Part shown: one piece after another, positions 15,231 to 23,569 of the stretch
How positions within the stretch are numbered: the stretch's first letter is position 1
Layout: each line of letters opens with the position of its first letter
Assembly: GCA_019637225.1 (NCBI GenBank)
Contig: JAHBWC010000069.1
Coordinates: forward strand, 1 to 49,066
Direction: 5' to 3'
DNA: 49,066 bases
Source of the DNA: Labilithrix sp.
GTDB lineage: Bacteria > Myxococcota_A > Polyangia > Polyangiales > Polyangiaceae
Position numbers and translations under genes: made by a program
The notes under the pieces: generated by a model
Seen by the model: only the letters and a program-made list of their open reading frames with translations
Database searches by the model: none
Told to the model about the DNA's origin: nothing

Positions 15231-15512
15231 ATGGAATTGCGGGAAACCTTCCGCGCGCCGTTCCTGCAGATGGCCTGGCAGCGCCACACCCGCATCGCCG
15301 AGCTCGTCGGGCGCGGCGACGTCGCCGAGCTCCGGTCGGCCGCGTCGGAGCTGCACTGCCTCTCGGGAGAGGCGAGCATGCTCGCCTTCGACGTCGTCGC
15401 CGAGGTCGCGCGCGTGGCCGAGAAGGCCGCGCGTGAGAGCGACCACGGGCGCCTCGTCGGGCTCGTCGCCGACCTCAAGACCGCCATCCAGGCCGTGGAG
15501 AACGGCGGATGA
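15231..15512 (+). CDS. Histidine phosphotransfer (Hpt) protein
   Basis: 93 residues from ATG 15231, preceded by AAGGTGAG at good spacing. An all-helical single Hpt domain with the signature LHCLSGEASMLAF, matching the HxLxGxA motif around the phosphorylated His. It shuttles phosphoryl groups between receiver domains and kinases. Its stop overlaps the start of the CheB-like gene (ATGA at 15509-15512), so the two are translationally coupled and the CheB-like receiver is the obvious partner. Stand-alone Hpt proteins next to a stressosome module are not part of the classical Bacillus arrangement. Confidence 0.85.
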   Translation: MELRETFRAPFLQMAWQRHTRIAELVGRGDVAELRSAASELHCLSGEASMLAFDVVAEVARVAEKAARESDHGRLVGLVADLKTAIQAVENGG

Positions 15513-16609
15513 TCCGCGTCGTGATCGTCGACGACTCCTCGCTCTCGCGGATGATCCTCAAGAAGATCCTCGAGGCGGACGGGGACATCGAGGTCGTCGG
15601 CGAGGCGGTGAACGGCTTCGAGGCCGTGCCGAAGATCCAGGAGCACAAGCCCGACCTCGTCACGATGGACATCGACATGCCGGGACCGAACGGCCTCGAG
15701 ACGATCCAGCGCGTGATGCACAGCTGTCCGGTGCCGATCCTCGTCGTCACCGGCGAGCGCCTCGGCCCGGAGTCGGACATCGGCTTCCGCGCGATCCAGC
15801 TCGGTGCGCTCGACTTCATGGCGAAGCCGTCGATCGGCGACACGCCGAGCATGACGCGCCTCCGGCGCCAGGTGCGCGCCCTCGCGGGCGTGCCCGTCTT
15901 CCTCCACAACGACGACCGTGACGAGCAGGCCTCGTCGCGCGTGCCGTCGCTCCCCGAGGCCCCCCCCTTCTCGCTCGTCGCGATCGCCTCGGGCACGGGC
16001 GGACCGAAGGCCGTCGCCACGATCCTGCAGGCGCTGCCCGACAACTTCGGCGCGCCGGTCGTCATCGTCCAGCAGATGCCGGAGAAGTTCGGGCCGGCGT
16101 TCGCCAAGTACCTCCAGGGCCTCACGCCCTTGCGAATCACGATGGTCGAGCCGCTGCCGAGAGACTGCCTCCCCGGCGACGTGCTCATGTCGGGCTCCGA
16201 CGACGCGCACGTCTACTTTCCGCGGCGCGGGGTCGTCGTCGGGATGCACGCCGAGCCCTACGCGATGCACCGGCCGTCCGCGACCGTGATGATGCGCTCG
16301 ATCGCCGAGACCTACGGCGCCGAGGCCGTCGGCATCATCCTCTCGGGCACGGGCGACGACGGGCTCGAGGGGCTCGCCGCGATGCGCGCCGCCGGAGCGC
16401 TCACGCTCGCCGAGAGCCCGAGCTCGGCGGCGATCGCCGAGCTGCCCGCCGCCGCGCTCAAGAGCGGCGCCGCCTCGCGCGGCCTCCCGGCCCAGATGAT
16501 CGCCAACTGCCTCATCAGCGCGATGACCGCGATGAGCCGGAAGACGACCGCGCCGCCGAGCAGCGCCGCGCTGCTCGAGTACTCCCAGAACGACGACGTC
16601 GGACGCTGA
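15509..16609 (+). CDS. CheB-like receiver-methylesterase with substituted catalytic residues
   Basis: 366 residues: receiver domain (1-125) with Asp8/Asp9, phospho-acceptor Asp54 (VTMDIDMPG), Thr81 and Lys106 (AKPS) all present; a linker; then a CheB esterase domain (155-345). The catalytic triad is not intact. The nucleophile motif normally A-S-T-G-G reads S-G-T-G-G here (Ser shifted one place, Gly162 at the catalytic position), and QHMP reads QQMP (Gln189 replaces the catalytic His). The third residue, Asp284 in SGTGDDG, remains. Length and numbering otherwise match Salmonella CheB. The protein may have lost demethylation and act as a phospho-dependent binding partner. No chemoreceptor or CheR gene is nearby. 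Coupled to the Hpt gene by a 4-base overlap. Confidence 0.9.
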   Translation: MIRVVIVDDSSLSRMILKKILEADGDIEVVGEAVNGFEAVPKIQEHKPDLVTMDIDMPGPNGLETIQRVMHSCPVPILVVTGERLGPESDIGFRAIQLGALDFMAKPSIGDTPSMTRLRRQVRALAGVPVFLHNDDRDEQASSRVPSLPEAPPFSLVAIASGTGGPKAVATILQALPDNFGAPVVIVQQMPEKFGPAFAKYLQGLTPLRITMVEPLPRDCLPGDVLMSGSDDAHVYFPRRGVVVGMHAEPYAMHRPSATVMMRSIAETYGAEAVGIILSGTGDDGLEGLAAMRAAGALTLAESPSSAAIAELPAAALKSGAASRGLPAQMIANCLISAMTAMSRKTTAPPSSAALLEYSQNDDVGR

Positions 16610-16626
16610 CCCGGACGGATCGAGCC

Positions 16627-16992
16627 CTAATCGTGCTTCTTCAGGAAAGGCGTCAAGCGATCGGCGAGCGTCGCCCCGTCCTTGGGGACGGCGCCGCGCG
16701 CGCCGCTGCGCCGGACGAGCACGCCGACGTCCTCCTCCGCGCGGTCGGAGAAGAACAGGACCGGCAAGGCGCGGACGTAGGGAGCGATGGCCGCGACGAG
16801 CTCGTCGTCGGTGACGCCGGGGTACGTCGCGTCGACGAGGAGCAGATCGGGCTTCTCGCGCACCACCGCGTCCTCGATGTCTCGGGGATCGACGATCGTG
16901 CTCACCTCGAGACCGCGCGCCGAGAGGGCGTGAACCACGACGGCGCGAACGATGGCGCTGTCGTCGACGAGGAGGATCTTTTGCGTGGTCAC
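16627..16992 (-). CDS. Single-domain response regulator
   Basis: 121 residues from GTG 16992; a longer reading to ATG 17070 would add Arg-rich, unconserved residues. A lone receiver domain: KILLVDDSAIVRAVV, phospho-acceptor Asp in LLLVDATYPG, Ser in VLFFSDR and Lys in AVPKDG. There is no output domain, so it works through protein contacts as CheY or Spo0F do. It converges on the CheB-like gene (17 bases between stops) and diverges from rsbT, so its promoter region overlaps that of the stressosome switch genes. Likely fed by the Hpt protein or the CheA-like kinase of this locus; this is inference. Confidence 0.82.
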   Translation of the reverse strand: MTTQKILLVDDSAIVRAVVVHALSARGLEVSTIVDPRDIEDAVVREKPDLLLVDATYPGVTDDELVAAIAPYVRALPVLFFSDRAEEDVGVLVRRSGARGAVPKDGATLADRLTPFLKKHD

Positions 16993-17102
16993 TCTTCGAC
17001 GAACATACGCGAAGCTCGACGCGTTGTGTCCTCGTCCCTTCGAGATGCAAGATGGCGCGGCGAGCGTCACGACGCGCAGAAGACGATGCGAGCGGTGACC
17101 AC

Positions 17103-17513
17103 ATGATGACCACGGGGTCCGAGACGCTCGAGATCGCGATCAAGATCGAGGGGGACATCGTCCGCGCGCGCGGCGCCGGGCGGGACATGTGCCGCGAGCT
17201 CGGCCTGAGCGAGATCAATCAGGTCAAGGTCGCGACCGCGATCAGCGAGCTCGCGCGCAACATCTTCACCTACGCCAAGACCGGGAACATCTCGCTCCGC
17301 CGTCTGGCCGCCCCGCGGGCGGGCATCGAGATCGTCGCGACGGACCGGGGTCCCGGCATCGCCGACGTGAAGCTCGTTCTGAGCGGCACCTACAAGTCGA
17401 AGACGGGCATGGGAAAGGGGCTCCTCGGCACGAAGCGGCTCGTGGACTTCTTCGAGATCGACAGCGGCCCGGAGCGCGGCACCCGCGTCGTCCTTCGCAA
17501 GTTCGTGCGCTGA
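17103..17513 (+). CDS. RsbT-type switch kinase (canonical)
   Basis: 136 residues, the usual RsbT length, from ATG 17103 (GGTGA four bases upstream; ATG 17106 also possible). GHKL ATPase motifs are all present: AISELARNIFTYAKTG (N-box), ATDRGPGIAD (G1) and GMGKGLLGTKRLVDFF (G2). RsbT phosphorylates RsbS and RsbR on Ser/Thr, leaves the stressosome and activates an RsbU-type phosphatase. The very next gene, starting directly after this stop (TGA then ATG), encodes such a phosphatase, so both switch partners are made together. The RsbS and RsbR genes lie about 2 kb upstream on the other strand. Confidence 0.92.
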   Translation: MMTTGSETLEIAIKIEGDIVRARGAGRDMCRELGLSEINQVKVATAISELARNIFTYAKTGNISLRRLAAPRAGIEIVATDRGPGIADVKLVLSGTYKSKTGMGKGLLGTKRLVDFFEIDSGPERGTRVVLRKFVR

Positions 17514-18851
17514 ATGGCCGCGCCTGGGGAAGAGGCAGGGCGGGCCGAGGAGCTCTCGGGGAGGCTCCAGCGGCTCCGCGCGTTCGGCGCCTTGCGCCGG
17601 ACCCTGCGCGTCACGGAAGACGCCGCCGCGATCGCGGCGCTGGCCCGCGGCTTCGCGCTCGACGTCCTCGGGCTCGACCGCTTCGCCCTCTACTGCGCCG
17701 AGAAGGACGAGGCGCCCCTCGACCTCCTCGCGAGCGCGCCGGAGGCGCTCGGGCTCCCGGAGAGCATCGAGCGCACGGAGCCGCTCGTCGGCGATCTCGA
17801 GACCACGCCGGTCCTCCGCGACGCCGCGATCCTCGAGCTGTTCGCAGGCGAGCCCGGCGAACGCGAACGCGCGGCGCTCGCCCTCCGCGGCTCGCCCGAG
17901 CGGCTGATCGGGATCGTCCTCGTCGCCGGAACGTCGCTCGACCAGGAGATGCTCGACGAGCTCGTCTTCGACGTCGAGAGCGCGCTCGCCGCGCGGATGA
18001 TCACGCGGCTGCGCGCCGAGGAGCTCGCGGTGCTCGAGATCCAGGAGCGCGAGCTCGTCGGCCTCTTGCGCGACGTCGAGGCCCGCGACGCGATCATCCA
18101 GGAGGACCTCGAGGAGGCTCGCCAGTTCCAGCGCAAGATGCTCGGCGCGCCTCCGGCGGTGCCGGACGCGTCCGTGGAGGTCGTCTACCAGCCGCTCGGG
18201 CTCGTCGGCGGCGATCTCTACGCGGTCTCGCTCGACGGCGACAAGCTCCGACTCTTCGTCGCCGACGCGACGGGCCACGGCGTCCGCGCGTCGCTGACGA
18301 CGATGTTCATCAAGAGCGGCTACGAGGCCGTCCGCCTCTCCGCGCCGGATCCGGCGGCCCTCCTCGCCGCGCTCAACGACGCCATCGCGCAGACCTACCG
18401 GAGCTCGGAGATGCTCTTCTCCGCCGCGTGCGTCGACCTCGATCTCGCGAGCGGTCGCGTGCGGATGGCCTCGGCGGCGCACCCGGCGGTCTGCGTCGTC
18501 CGTTCGGGCGAGGCGACGTTCATCGAGGGCGGCGGGGCCTTCCTCGGTCTACGGACCGGGATGAAGTACACCACCAACGAGACCGCGCTCGAGGACGGGG
18601 ACGCGGTCTACCTGTTCACCGACGGCTTCGTCGAGGCCCGCAAGCAGAACGAGCAGTTCGGCGAGGAGCGCCTGCGCGGGGTGATCCTCGACGCCCACCG
18701 GGCCGGGGAGCCGGCCGGCGAGCGGATCGTCGCGGCGGTGACGGAGTTCCTCGAGGGGGGCGCGCTGGAGGACGACGGTACGGTCGTCGGGGTGCGCTTC
18801 CGGAGGTCCGCCGCGACCGCCGCGGCCTCGCGAGGCGACCTAATTCGTTGA
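17514..18851 (+). CDS. RsbU-like phosphatase: GAF-like, coiled coil, SpoIIE domain
   Basis: 445 residues, starting at the base after the rsbT stop. Residues about 20-180 look like a divergent GAF domain, 180-215 a coiled-coil linker ending EEARQFQRKMLG (typical just before SpoIIE domains), and 220-430 a SpoIIE/PP2C phosphatase: GLVGGDLYAV, LFVADATGHGVRASLTTMF, ASAAHPAVCVV, VYLFTDGFVEA and LEDDGTVVGVRF. In the first metal motif the usual GGDxYD reads GGDLYA, losing the second Asp; the main ligands remain. Such proteins dephosphorylate a STAS anti-anti-sigma factor when activated by RsbT. No RsbV/RsbW-sigma factor pair is seen here, although the slr1658/slr1659-like pair follows at once. Confidence 0.9.
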   Translation: MAAPGEEAGRAEELSGRLQRLRAFGALRRTLRVTEDAAAIAALARGFALDVLGLDRFALYCAEKDEAPLDLLASAPEALGLPESIERTEPLVGDLETTPVLRDAAILELFAGEPGERERAALALRGSPERLIGIVLVAGTSLDQEMLDELVFDVESALAARMITRLRAEELAVLEIQERELVGLLRDVEARDAIIQEDLEEARQFQRKMLGAPPAVPDASVEVVYQPLGLVGGDLYAVSLDGDKLRLFVADATGHGVRASLTTMFIKSGYEAVRLSAPDPAALLAALNDAIAQTYRSSEMLFSAACVDLDLASGRVRMASAAHPAVCVVRSGEATFIEGGGAFLGLRTGMKYTTNETALEDGDAVYLFTDGFVEARKQNEQFGEERLRGVILDAHRAGEPAGERIVAAVTEFLEGGALEDDGTVVGVRFRRSAATAAASRGDLIR

Positions 18852-18924
18852 AAATGTTGGAAGCGAGTAATCGCGTTAGCTAGGGATGGCCTTGCGCTTC
18901 GTTGGCGGCTAGCATCCGAGCTGG

Positions 18925-19449
18925 ATGAGGGCAGAGTGTCCTGAGCGCGACGACGCCCTCTTCGAGCTGCGATTCGCCCCGAACGTCGCGCTCGTGTCGA
19001 CCGTCCGTCGCTTCGTGAGCGATTTCTACGTCGAGCTCCTGAAGGACGCCGACGCGAGCCACCGCCTCGGCATGGCGACCCACGAGATGCTCGAGAACGC
19101 CGTCCACTACTCGTCGGACCAGCGCTCGGAGCTCGTCGTCTCGCTTCACCGCGTCAACGAGCAGTTCCTCGTCACGATCCGGACGACGAACCGCGCCAGC
19201 GACGAGCGGCTGTCCAAGGTCCGGAGCGCGCTCGACGAGGTCGTGACCGCGCCCGATCCCACGGACCTCTACAACCGGCTCGTACGGCGCGCGGCCAAGC
19301 GAACGGACGGCGGCTCCGGCCTCGGCCTGGGCCGCATCCGCGCCGAAGCCGACCTCGCGCTCTCGTACTCGATCGAAGGCGACACCCTCGTCTTGACCGC
19401 GGAAGGTCGCTTCCCGCCGCGCCCCGGAAAAGAACTCACGGAGTCATGA
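18925..19449 (+). CDS. slr1658-like ATP-binding (GHKL) regulator
   Basis: 174 residues. A GHKL ATPase domain with an N-box MATHEMLENAVHYSSDQ and a late G-box GGSGLGLGRIRAEADL; between them it has no clear DxGxG, as in the slr1658 superfamily of cyanobacterial and proteobacterial regulators. Such proteins act as Ser kinases or binding partners of a cognate STAS protein. Here that partner is encoded next: the stop overlaps its start (ATGATGA at 19446). No membrane segment. It follows the RsbU-like phosphatase by 73 bases, in a short AT-richer gap that may hold a promoter. It may be the anti-sigma-like downstream element of the switch; inference. Confidence 0.8.
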   Translation: MRAECPERDDALFELRFAPNVALVSTVRRFVSDFYVELLKDADASHRLGMATHEMLENAVHYSSDQRSELVVSLHRVNEQFLVTIRTTNRASDERLSKVRSALDEVVTAPDPTDLYNRLVRRAAKRTDGGSGLGLGRIRAEADLALSYSIEGDTLVLTAEGRFPPRPGKELTES

Positions 19450-19850
19450 TGACCGCTGTCGACATCCCTCGCATCGACGCCAACGACCTGCGCGCCGCGT
19501 CGAGCTACCTCGACGGCAACCTCTCGTTGCAGTTCGCGGGGAGCGCCGACTCGCGCTCGCAGGGAGCGATCGAGGCGATGCTCGGCCGCGTGCACGTCGA
19601 GGCGCTCCGTCTCGGCGTCCCGGAGGTCTCGGTCGACTTCCGCGACTGCGATTTCGTCAACTCCTCGTGCTTCAAGGCGTTCATCGTCTGGCTCGAGCAG
19701 ATCCAGGAGCTCGAGACGGAGCAGCAGTATCGCCTCCGCTTCTTCTCGGACGACACCAAGGCGTGGCAGCGTCGGAGCCTGCAAGCGCTCTCGTGCTTCG
19801 CGATCGAGCTCGTCCACATCGAGTCGAAGCCCAGTCGTGGCAGCAGTTGA
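19446..19850 (+). CDS. slr1659-like STAS-family regulator
   Basis: 134 residues from ATG 19446 (ATG 19449 also possible), translationally coupled to the upstream GHKL gene. The fold pattern is STAS-like: SVDFRDCDFVNSSCFKAFIVW, with adjacent Ser residues at the position phosphorylated in anti-anti-sigma factors, and helices with LEQIQELETEQQYRLRFFSDD. It matches the slr1659 group, usually found beside slr1658-like kinases. Its 3' end overlaps the GTG start of the CheA-like kinase by 14 bases, tying this pair to the kinase in one transcript. Confidence 0.78.
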   Translation: MMTAVDIPRIDANDLRAASSYLDGNLSLQFAGSADSRSQGAIEAMLGRVHVEALRLGVPEVSVDFRDCDFVNSSCFKAFIVWLEQIQELETEQQYRLRFFSDDTKAWQRRSLQALSCFAIELVHIESKPSRGSS

Positions 19851-21348
19851 TCTCCCGACCAGCATCGTCGCCCAGTTCCGGGCTGCGAGCATCGAGCGTC
19901 TCGGACGCATCGAGACCGCGTGGGCGTCGCTCACGCAGCGCGTCGGCACGGCCGAGGGCGAGCGCGAGCTCTTTCACGACGTCCACACCCTGAAGGGCGA
20001 GGCGCGCCTCGTCGGGTTCGCCGACGTCGTCCTCATCACCCAGCGCCTCGAGGACCTCCTCCTGGCCGCGCGACGCCGTCGCTACCGCGTGACCGAGGAC
20101 GTCGACGTCCTCGCGACGATGGCGATTCAGTTCATCCGGATGCTGCTCCGGAAGCGCGCCGGCGCGTCCCAGGGCGGCATCGACATCAACGGCTTCCTCA
20201 AGCAGATCGACGAGGTCCTCGTCGAGTGGCCGCGGCAGTCCGAGGCTCCCGACTCGAGCGGCGCGTACACGATGCGCGCGACCGAGGGCGGCAAGGTCTC
20301 GGTCGCCGTGCGCCAGCGCCTCGGCAGCGCGGCGACGCAGATCTACCTCGAGCTCCTCGCCACGAAGAGCCCGCGTCTCCGCCGCGCCTGGGAGCTGCTC
20401 GCGGGCGAGCTCGCGCAGCTCGACGCGGTGGCCCTGATGCCGCTCGTGCGCCGCCACGCCGCGTCGGCGAAGGACCTGGCCGTCGAGCTCGGCAAGGAGA
20501 TCGACGTCGTCATCGACGGGCCCGAGATCAAGGTCGGCGTCGAGACCCTCGACACGATCCACAGCGCCCTTCTGCACACGCTCCGCAACGCGGTGGATCA
20601 CGGCATCGAGCCTCCCGCGGAGCGCGTCGCCGCGAACAAGCCCCGCCGCGGAAACGTCCTCGTGCGCTTCGGCGTCGACAGCGACTCGATCGGCGTGACC
20701 GTCCAGGACGACGGCGACGGCGTCGACCTCGACGCCATCCGACGCCGCGCGGAGACGCTCGGCCTCCTCTCTCCGGAGGACGCGCAGGCGGCCCCGGAGG
20801 CGACGCTCCTCGACCTCGCCTTCGCGCCGGGCTTCTCCGTCCGCGACTCGGTCAGCACCATCTCGGGCCGGGGGATCGGCCTCGACGCCGTCCGCGCGAC
20901 GATCGAGCGGCTCGGCGGGACGATCACGCTCGAGTCCAAGCGCCACGTCGGCGCCACCGTCGCGCTGCGGCTCCCGCAGTCGCGCCGCATCGTCGAGGTG
21001 CATCGCCTGCCGTCGACGCAGCCGGGCCTCGTCTTCGCCGTCCCGACGACGTGGACGGTCCGCACGGAGCGGCGCGCGGACGCGGTCGACCCTGCCGTCG
21101 TGATGGGCCTCGACCGCACGCACGCGGGCCACGCCTCGGCGACGCTCGGCTACCTCGTGCTCTCGCGCGACGGCGACGACTACCCGATCGTCGTCGGCGG
21201 CTCCGTCGCACGGGTCGGGGCGGCGCGCCTCTGCCCCACCTCGCCGGACGACGGGCTCGAGATCGTCACCATCGACGGCGAGCCGGTCATCCTCATCCGC
21301 CCTGACACGTTCTTCCCTCCCGTCGTTCGGCCGGCCGCCGGTCGGTAA
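19837..21348 (+). CDS. CheA-like histidine kinase
   Basis: 503 residues from GTG 19837, overlapping the previous gene. Order of domains: Hpt (1-115) with HDVHTLKGEARLVGF holding the phospho-His; a helical linker; CheA-type ATPase (about 215-385) with HTLRNAVDHGIEPP (N-box), VQDDGDGVD (G1), FSVRDSVSTISGRGIGLDAV (G2, with the S.ISGRG.G motif specific to CheA); and a C-terminal CheW-like region (about 390-500). A separate P2 domain is not evident. CheA kinases normally couple to chemoreceptors, but none is encoded here. Candidate phosphoacceptors are the receivers at 13300, 15509 and 16627. The CheA is the last gene of the plus-strand signalling run. Confidence 0.88.
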   Translation: MAAVDLPTSIVAQFRAASIERLGRIETAWASLTQRVGTAEGERELFHDVHTLKGEARLVGFADVVLITQRLEDLLLAARRRRYRVTEDVDVLATMAIQFIRMLLRKRAGASQGGIDINGFLKQIDEVLVEWPRQSEAPDSSGAYTMRATEGGKVSVAVRQRLGSAATQIYLELLATKSPRLRRAWELLAGELAQLDAVALMPLVRRHAASAKDLAVELGKEIDVVIDGPEIKVGVETLDTIHSALLHTLRNAVDHGIEPPAERVAANKPRRGNVLVRFGVDSDSIGVTVQDDGDGVDLDAIRRRAETLGLLSPEDAQAAPEATLLDLAFAPGFSVRDSVSTISGRGIGLDAVRATIERLGGTITLESKRHVGATVALRLPQSRRIVEVHRLPSTQPGLVFAVPTTWTVRTERRADAVDPAVVMGLDRTHAGHASATLGYLVLSRDGDDYPIVVGGSVARVGAARLCPTSPDDGLEIVTIDGEPVILIRPDTFFPPVVRPAAGR

Positions 21349-21453
21349 CACCGCGGAGAGCCCCAGGGTTCGCCCCCGCGGGAGGGGATGAACGATCCGA
21401 TCGTGATCATCCCGATCACTGTTCGCCGGCGCGCCGGCTCGCTAAGAGGCGGC

Positions 21454-23124
21454 ATGCGAACCTGGCGCGCGCCTGCCGTCCTCCTGTCCGTGCTGGTGCC
21501 CCTCGCGCTCTCCGCGGCTTGCGGCAGTGAGAGGCGTGCTTCGTTCGACGAGAACAACGCGACGCCCGGCTTCGACGACGGCGGCGCGTTCGGCGACGCC
21601 AGCGCCGATCCGTCGGACAAGGAGATCCGCGACCCGAAGACGTGCGCCGAGGCCGCCGCCTCGAGGACGTACGTGGGCTGCGACTACTGGGCGACGCCCG
21701 GGGCGAACATCGTCCAGGACGTCTTCGACTTCACGATCGCGGTCGCGAACGTCGGGGACGAGCCCGCGGACGTGGAGGTCACGGGCACGAACGACCAGAA
21801 GTGGAACATCACCGTGGGCCCAGGATCGCTCGGCAAGGTCTTCTTGCCGTGGATCCCGGAGCTGAAGGGCAACACCATCACGAGCGTCACCGCGTCCACG
21901 ATCGCGAAGGGCAGCGCGTACCACGTCGTCAGCAACCGGCCCGTCGTCGTCTACCAGTTCAGCCCGCTCCAGTTCCGCGCGCAGGGCGGGCCTCCCGGCA
22001 AGAGCTGGAGCGCCTGCCGGAAGGCGAGCCCGCTCGCGGACGACTGCTACTCGTACTCGAATGACGCCTCGCTGCTCCTTCCGTCGACGGCGATGACGGG
22101 CAACTACCGCATCATGGGCTCGTACGGCTTTTCGCGTAGGCCGATCGACGAGTCGACGCAGAAGCCCGACCCGAGCAAGGAGCCCCTGCCCGGCTTCGCG
22201 CCGTACTTCCTCGTGACGGCCACGCAGAACGGCACGACGGTGAACGTGAAGCTCGGCGCGAAGGGCAAGGTCACCGGCGGCGGCGGCGTCCCGACGGCCG
22301 CCGCGGGCAGCACGGTCACCTTCACCCTCGACGCCGGCGACATCGCCCAGGTCGTGAGCGGCGTCGGGCGTGACTTCGACTTCAGCGGCTCGCTCCTCGA
22401 CGCCAACAAGCCCGTGCAGGTCATCACCGGCGTGCCGTGCATCGACTTCCCGCTCGACGTCATCGCCTGCGATCACATCGAGGAGACCGTCTTCCCGGCG
22501 CAGACCCTCGGCAAGCACTACGTCGTCCCGATGCCCGCAGGCCCCGCGGACGCGAAGGTCGCCCACGTCGTGCGCCTCTACGGCAACGCCGACGGCACGA
22601 AGCTCACGTACAAGCCCAGCGCTCCGTCCGGGTGCCCGGCCACGCTCGCGGCCGGCGAGGTCGTCGAGTGCGGCGAAGTCGGGATCGACTTCGAGGTCGA
22701 GGGCGATCACGAGTTCGGCGTCGGGACGTTCCTCCTCGGCGCCTCGAAGGTCGATCCACAGTTCAGCCTCCAGAAGTCGATGGGCGATCCGTCGCAGAGC
22801 TTCGCGGTCACGGTCGAGCAGTACCGGAAGAAGTACGTCTTCCTCGCGCCGACCGACTACACGACGAGCTACGTCGACGTCGTGACGAGCGAAGGCACGA
22901 CGCTGACGCTCGACGGCGCGGACGTCTCCGCCGAGCTCACCCCGATCGGCGGCACGAGCTTCTTCGTCGCGCGCATCAAGCTCGCGCCCGTCAACGAGGG
23001 CGTCCACACGCTCCTCTCGAGCAAGCCGTCGAGCATCCAGGTCCGCGGCTACGGCTCGTACACCTCGTACCAGTACCCCGGCGGGTTGAACCTCGGCGAG
23101 ATCGCGCCGATCCCGCCGAAGTAG
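21454..23124 (+). CDS. IgGFc-binding-like lipoprotein
   Basis: 556 residues from ATG 21454; this start gives a signal peptide with lipobox SAAC (Cys22), while ATG 21388 would precede it with extra residues. After an Asp/Gly-rich linker the bulk matches the IgGFc-binding N-terminal domain family: YVGCDYWATPG, FTIAVANVGDEPADVEV, GNTITSVTASTIAKGSAYHVVSNRPVVVYQFSP, NDASLLLPSTAMTGNYRI and a series of beta-rich segments with paired Cys. Such proteins are common on myxobacterial surfaces and are thought to be adhesins or structural matrix parts; binding of IgG is not implied. No operon partner is evident. Confidence 0.82.
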   Translation: MRTWRAPAVLLSVLVPLALSAACGSERRASFDENNATPGFDDGGAFGDASADPSDKEIRDPKTCAEAAASRTYVGCDYWATPGANIVQDVFDFTIAVANVGDEPADVEVTGTNDQKWNITVGPGSLGKVFLPWIPELKGNTITSVTASTIAKGSAYHVVSNRPVVVYQFSPLQFRAQGGPPGKSWSACRKASPLADDCYSYSNDASLLLPSTAMTGNYRIMGSYGFSRRPIDESTQKPDPSKEPLPGFAPYFLVTATQNGTTVNVKLGAKGKVTGGGGVPTAAAGSTVTFTLDAGDIAQVVSGVGRDFDFSGSLLDANKPVQVITGVPCIDFPLDVIACDHIEETVFPAQTLGKHYVVPMPAGPADAKVAHVVRLYGNADGTKLTYKPSAPSGCPATLAAGEVVECGEVGIDFEVEGDHEFGVGTFLLGASKVDPQFSLQKSMGDPSQSFAVTVEQYRKKYVFLAPTDYTTSYVDVVTSEGTTLTLDGADVSAELTPIGGTSFFVARIKLAPVNEGVHTLLSSKPSSIQVRGYGSYTSYQYPGGLNLGEIAPIPPK

Positions 23125-23135
23125 AGCCGCCCGCG

Positions 23136-23453
23136 TCAGAACACGTACGGGTTCGCCCCCGGCGTGACGAGCTTCGCGGCGTGCCCCTGGAGGCGGAACG
23201 AGCTGCCGCCGTGCTCGATGTGGACGCGCACCTCTTCCGTGCGCGAGACCTTCTCGTGCGGGCCGAGCATGACGATCACGCGCTCGGGGGAGTCGGGCAC
23301 GACGTCGAGACCGACGAGGTGGCTCGCCGCGTCGAGCAGGAGCCGGGCGGGGAGATCGCCGTGGAGGTTCGGCCGTGTCGGCTCGGTCACGATGACGACG
23401 GTCGCGGTCGCGGAATCGTTCGCGTAGCTGGAGGCAGGCTGCTCGGGGAGCAT
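23136..23453 (-). CDS. Small hypothetical protein
   Basis: 105 residues from ATG 23453; no family recognised. The N-terminal 30 residues are Ser/Ala/Thr-rich. The rest has a strand-rich pattern (ARLLLDAASHLVGLDVV, RVIVMLGPHEK, EVRVHIEHGGSSFRLQGHAA). It converges on the IgGFc-binding-like gene with only 11 bases between stops. The next gene upstream on the same strand is photolyase, about 116 bases away (23454-23569, GC-rich with CGCCGCG repeats and no other feature). Confidence 0.55.
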   Translation of the reverse strand: MLPEQPASSYANDSATATVVIVTEPTRPNLHGDLPARLLLDAASHLVGLDVVPDSPERVIVMLGPHEKVSRTEEVRVHIEHGGSSFRLQGHAAKLVTPGANPYVF

Positions 23454-23569
23454 GTCCGCATCGTAGGCAGCCTGCGGCCGTCGCGCCACGGTCACGTCGG
23501 AGCTTCGGTGCCGAGGGCCACGATCGAGCGCCGCGTCGGCCCCTCGGCGCCGCGCGCCGCGCGCCGCGA

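Noticed and set aside
14705..17218. Minus-strand frame of more than 800 codons covering the CheB-like and Hpt genes
   Set aside because: Only its last 149 codons (RsbS) have domain similarity and a ribosome site. The rest is Arg-rich antisense of convincing plus-strand genes.
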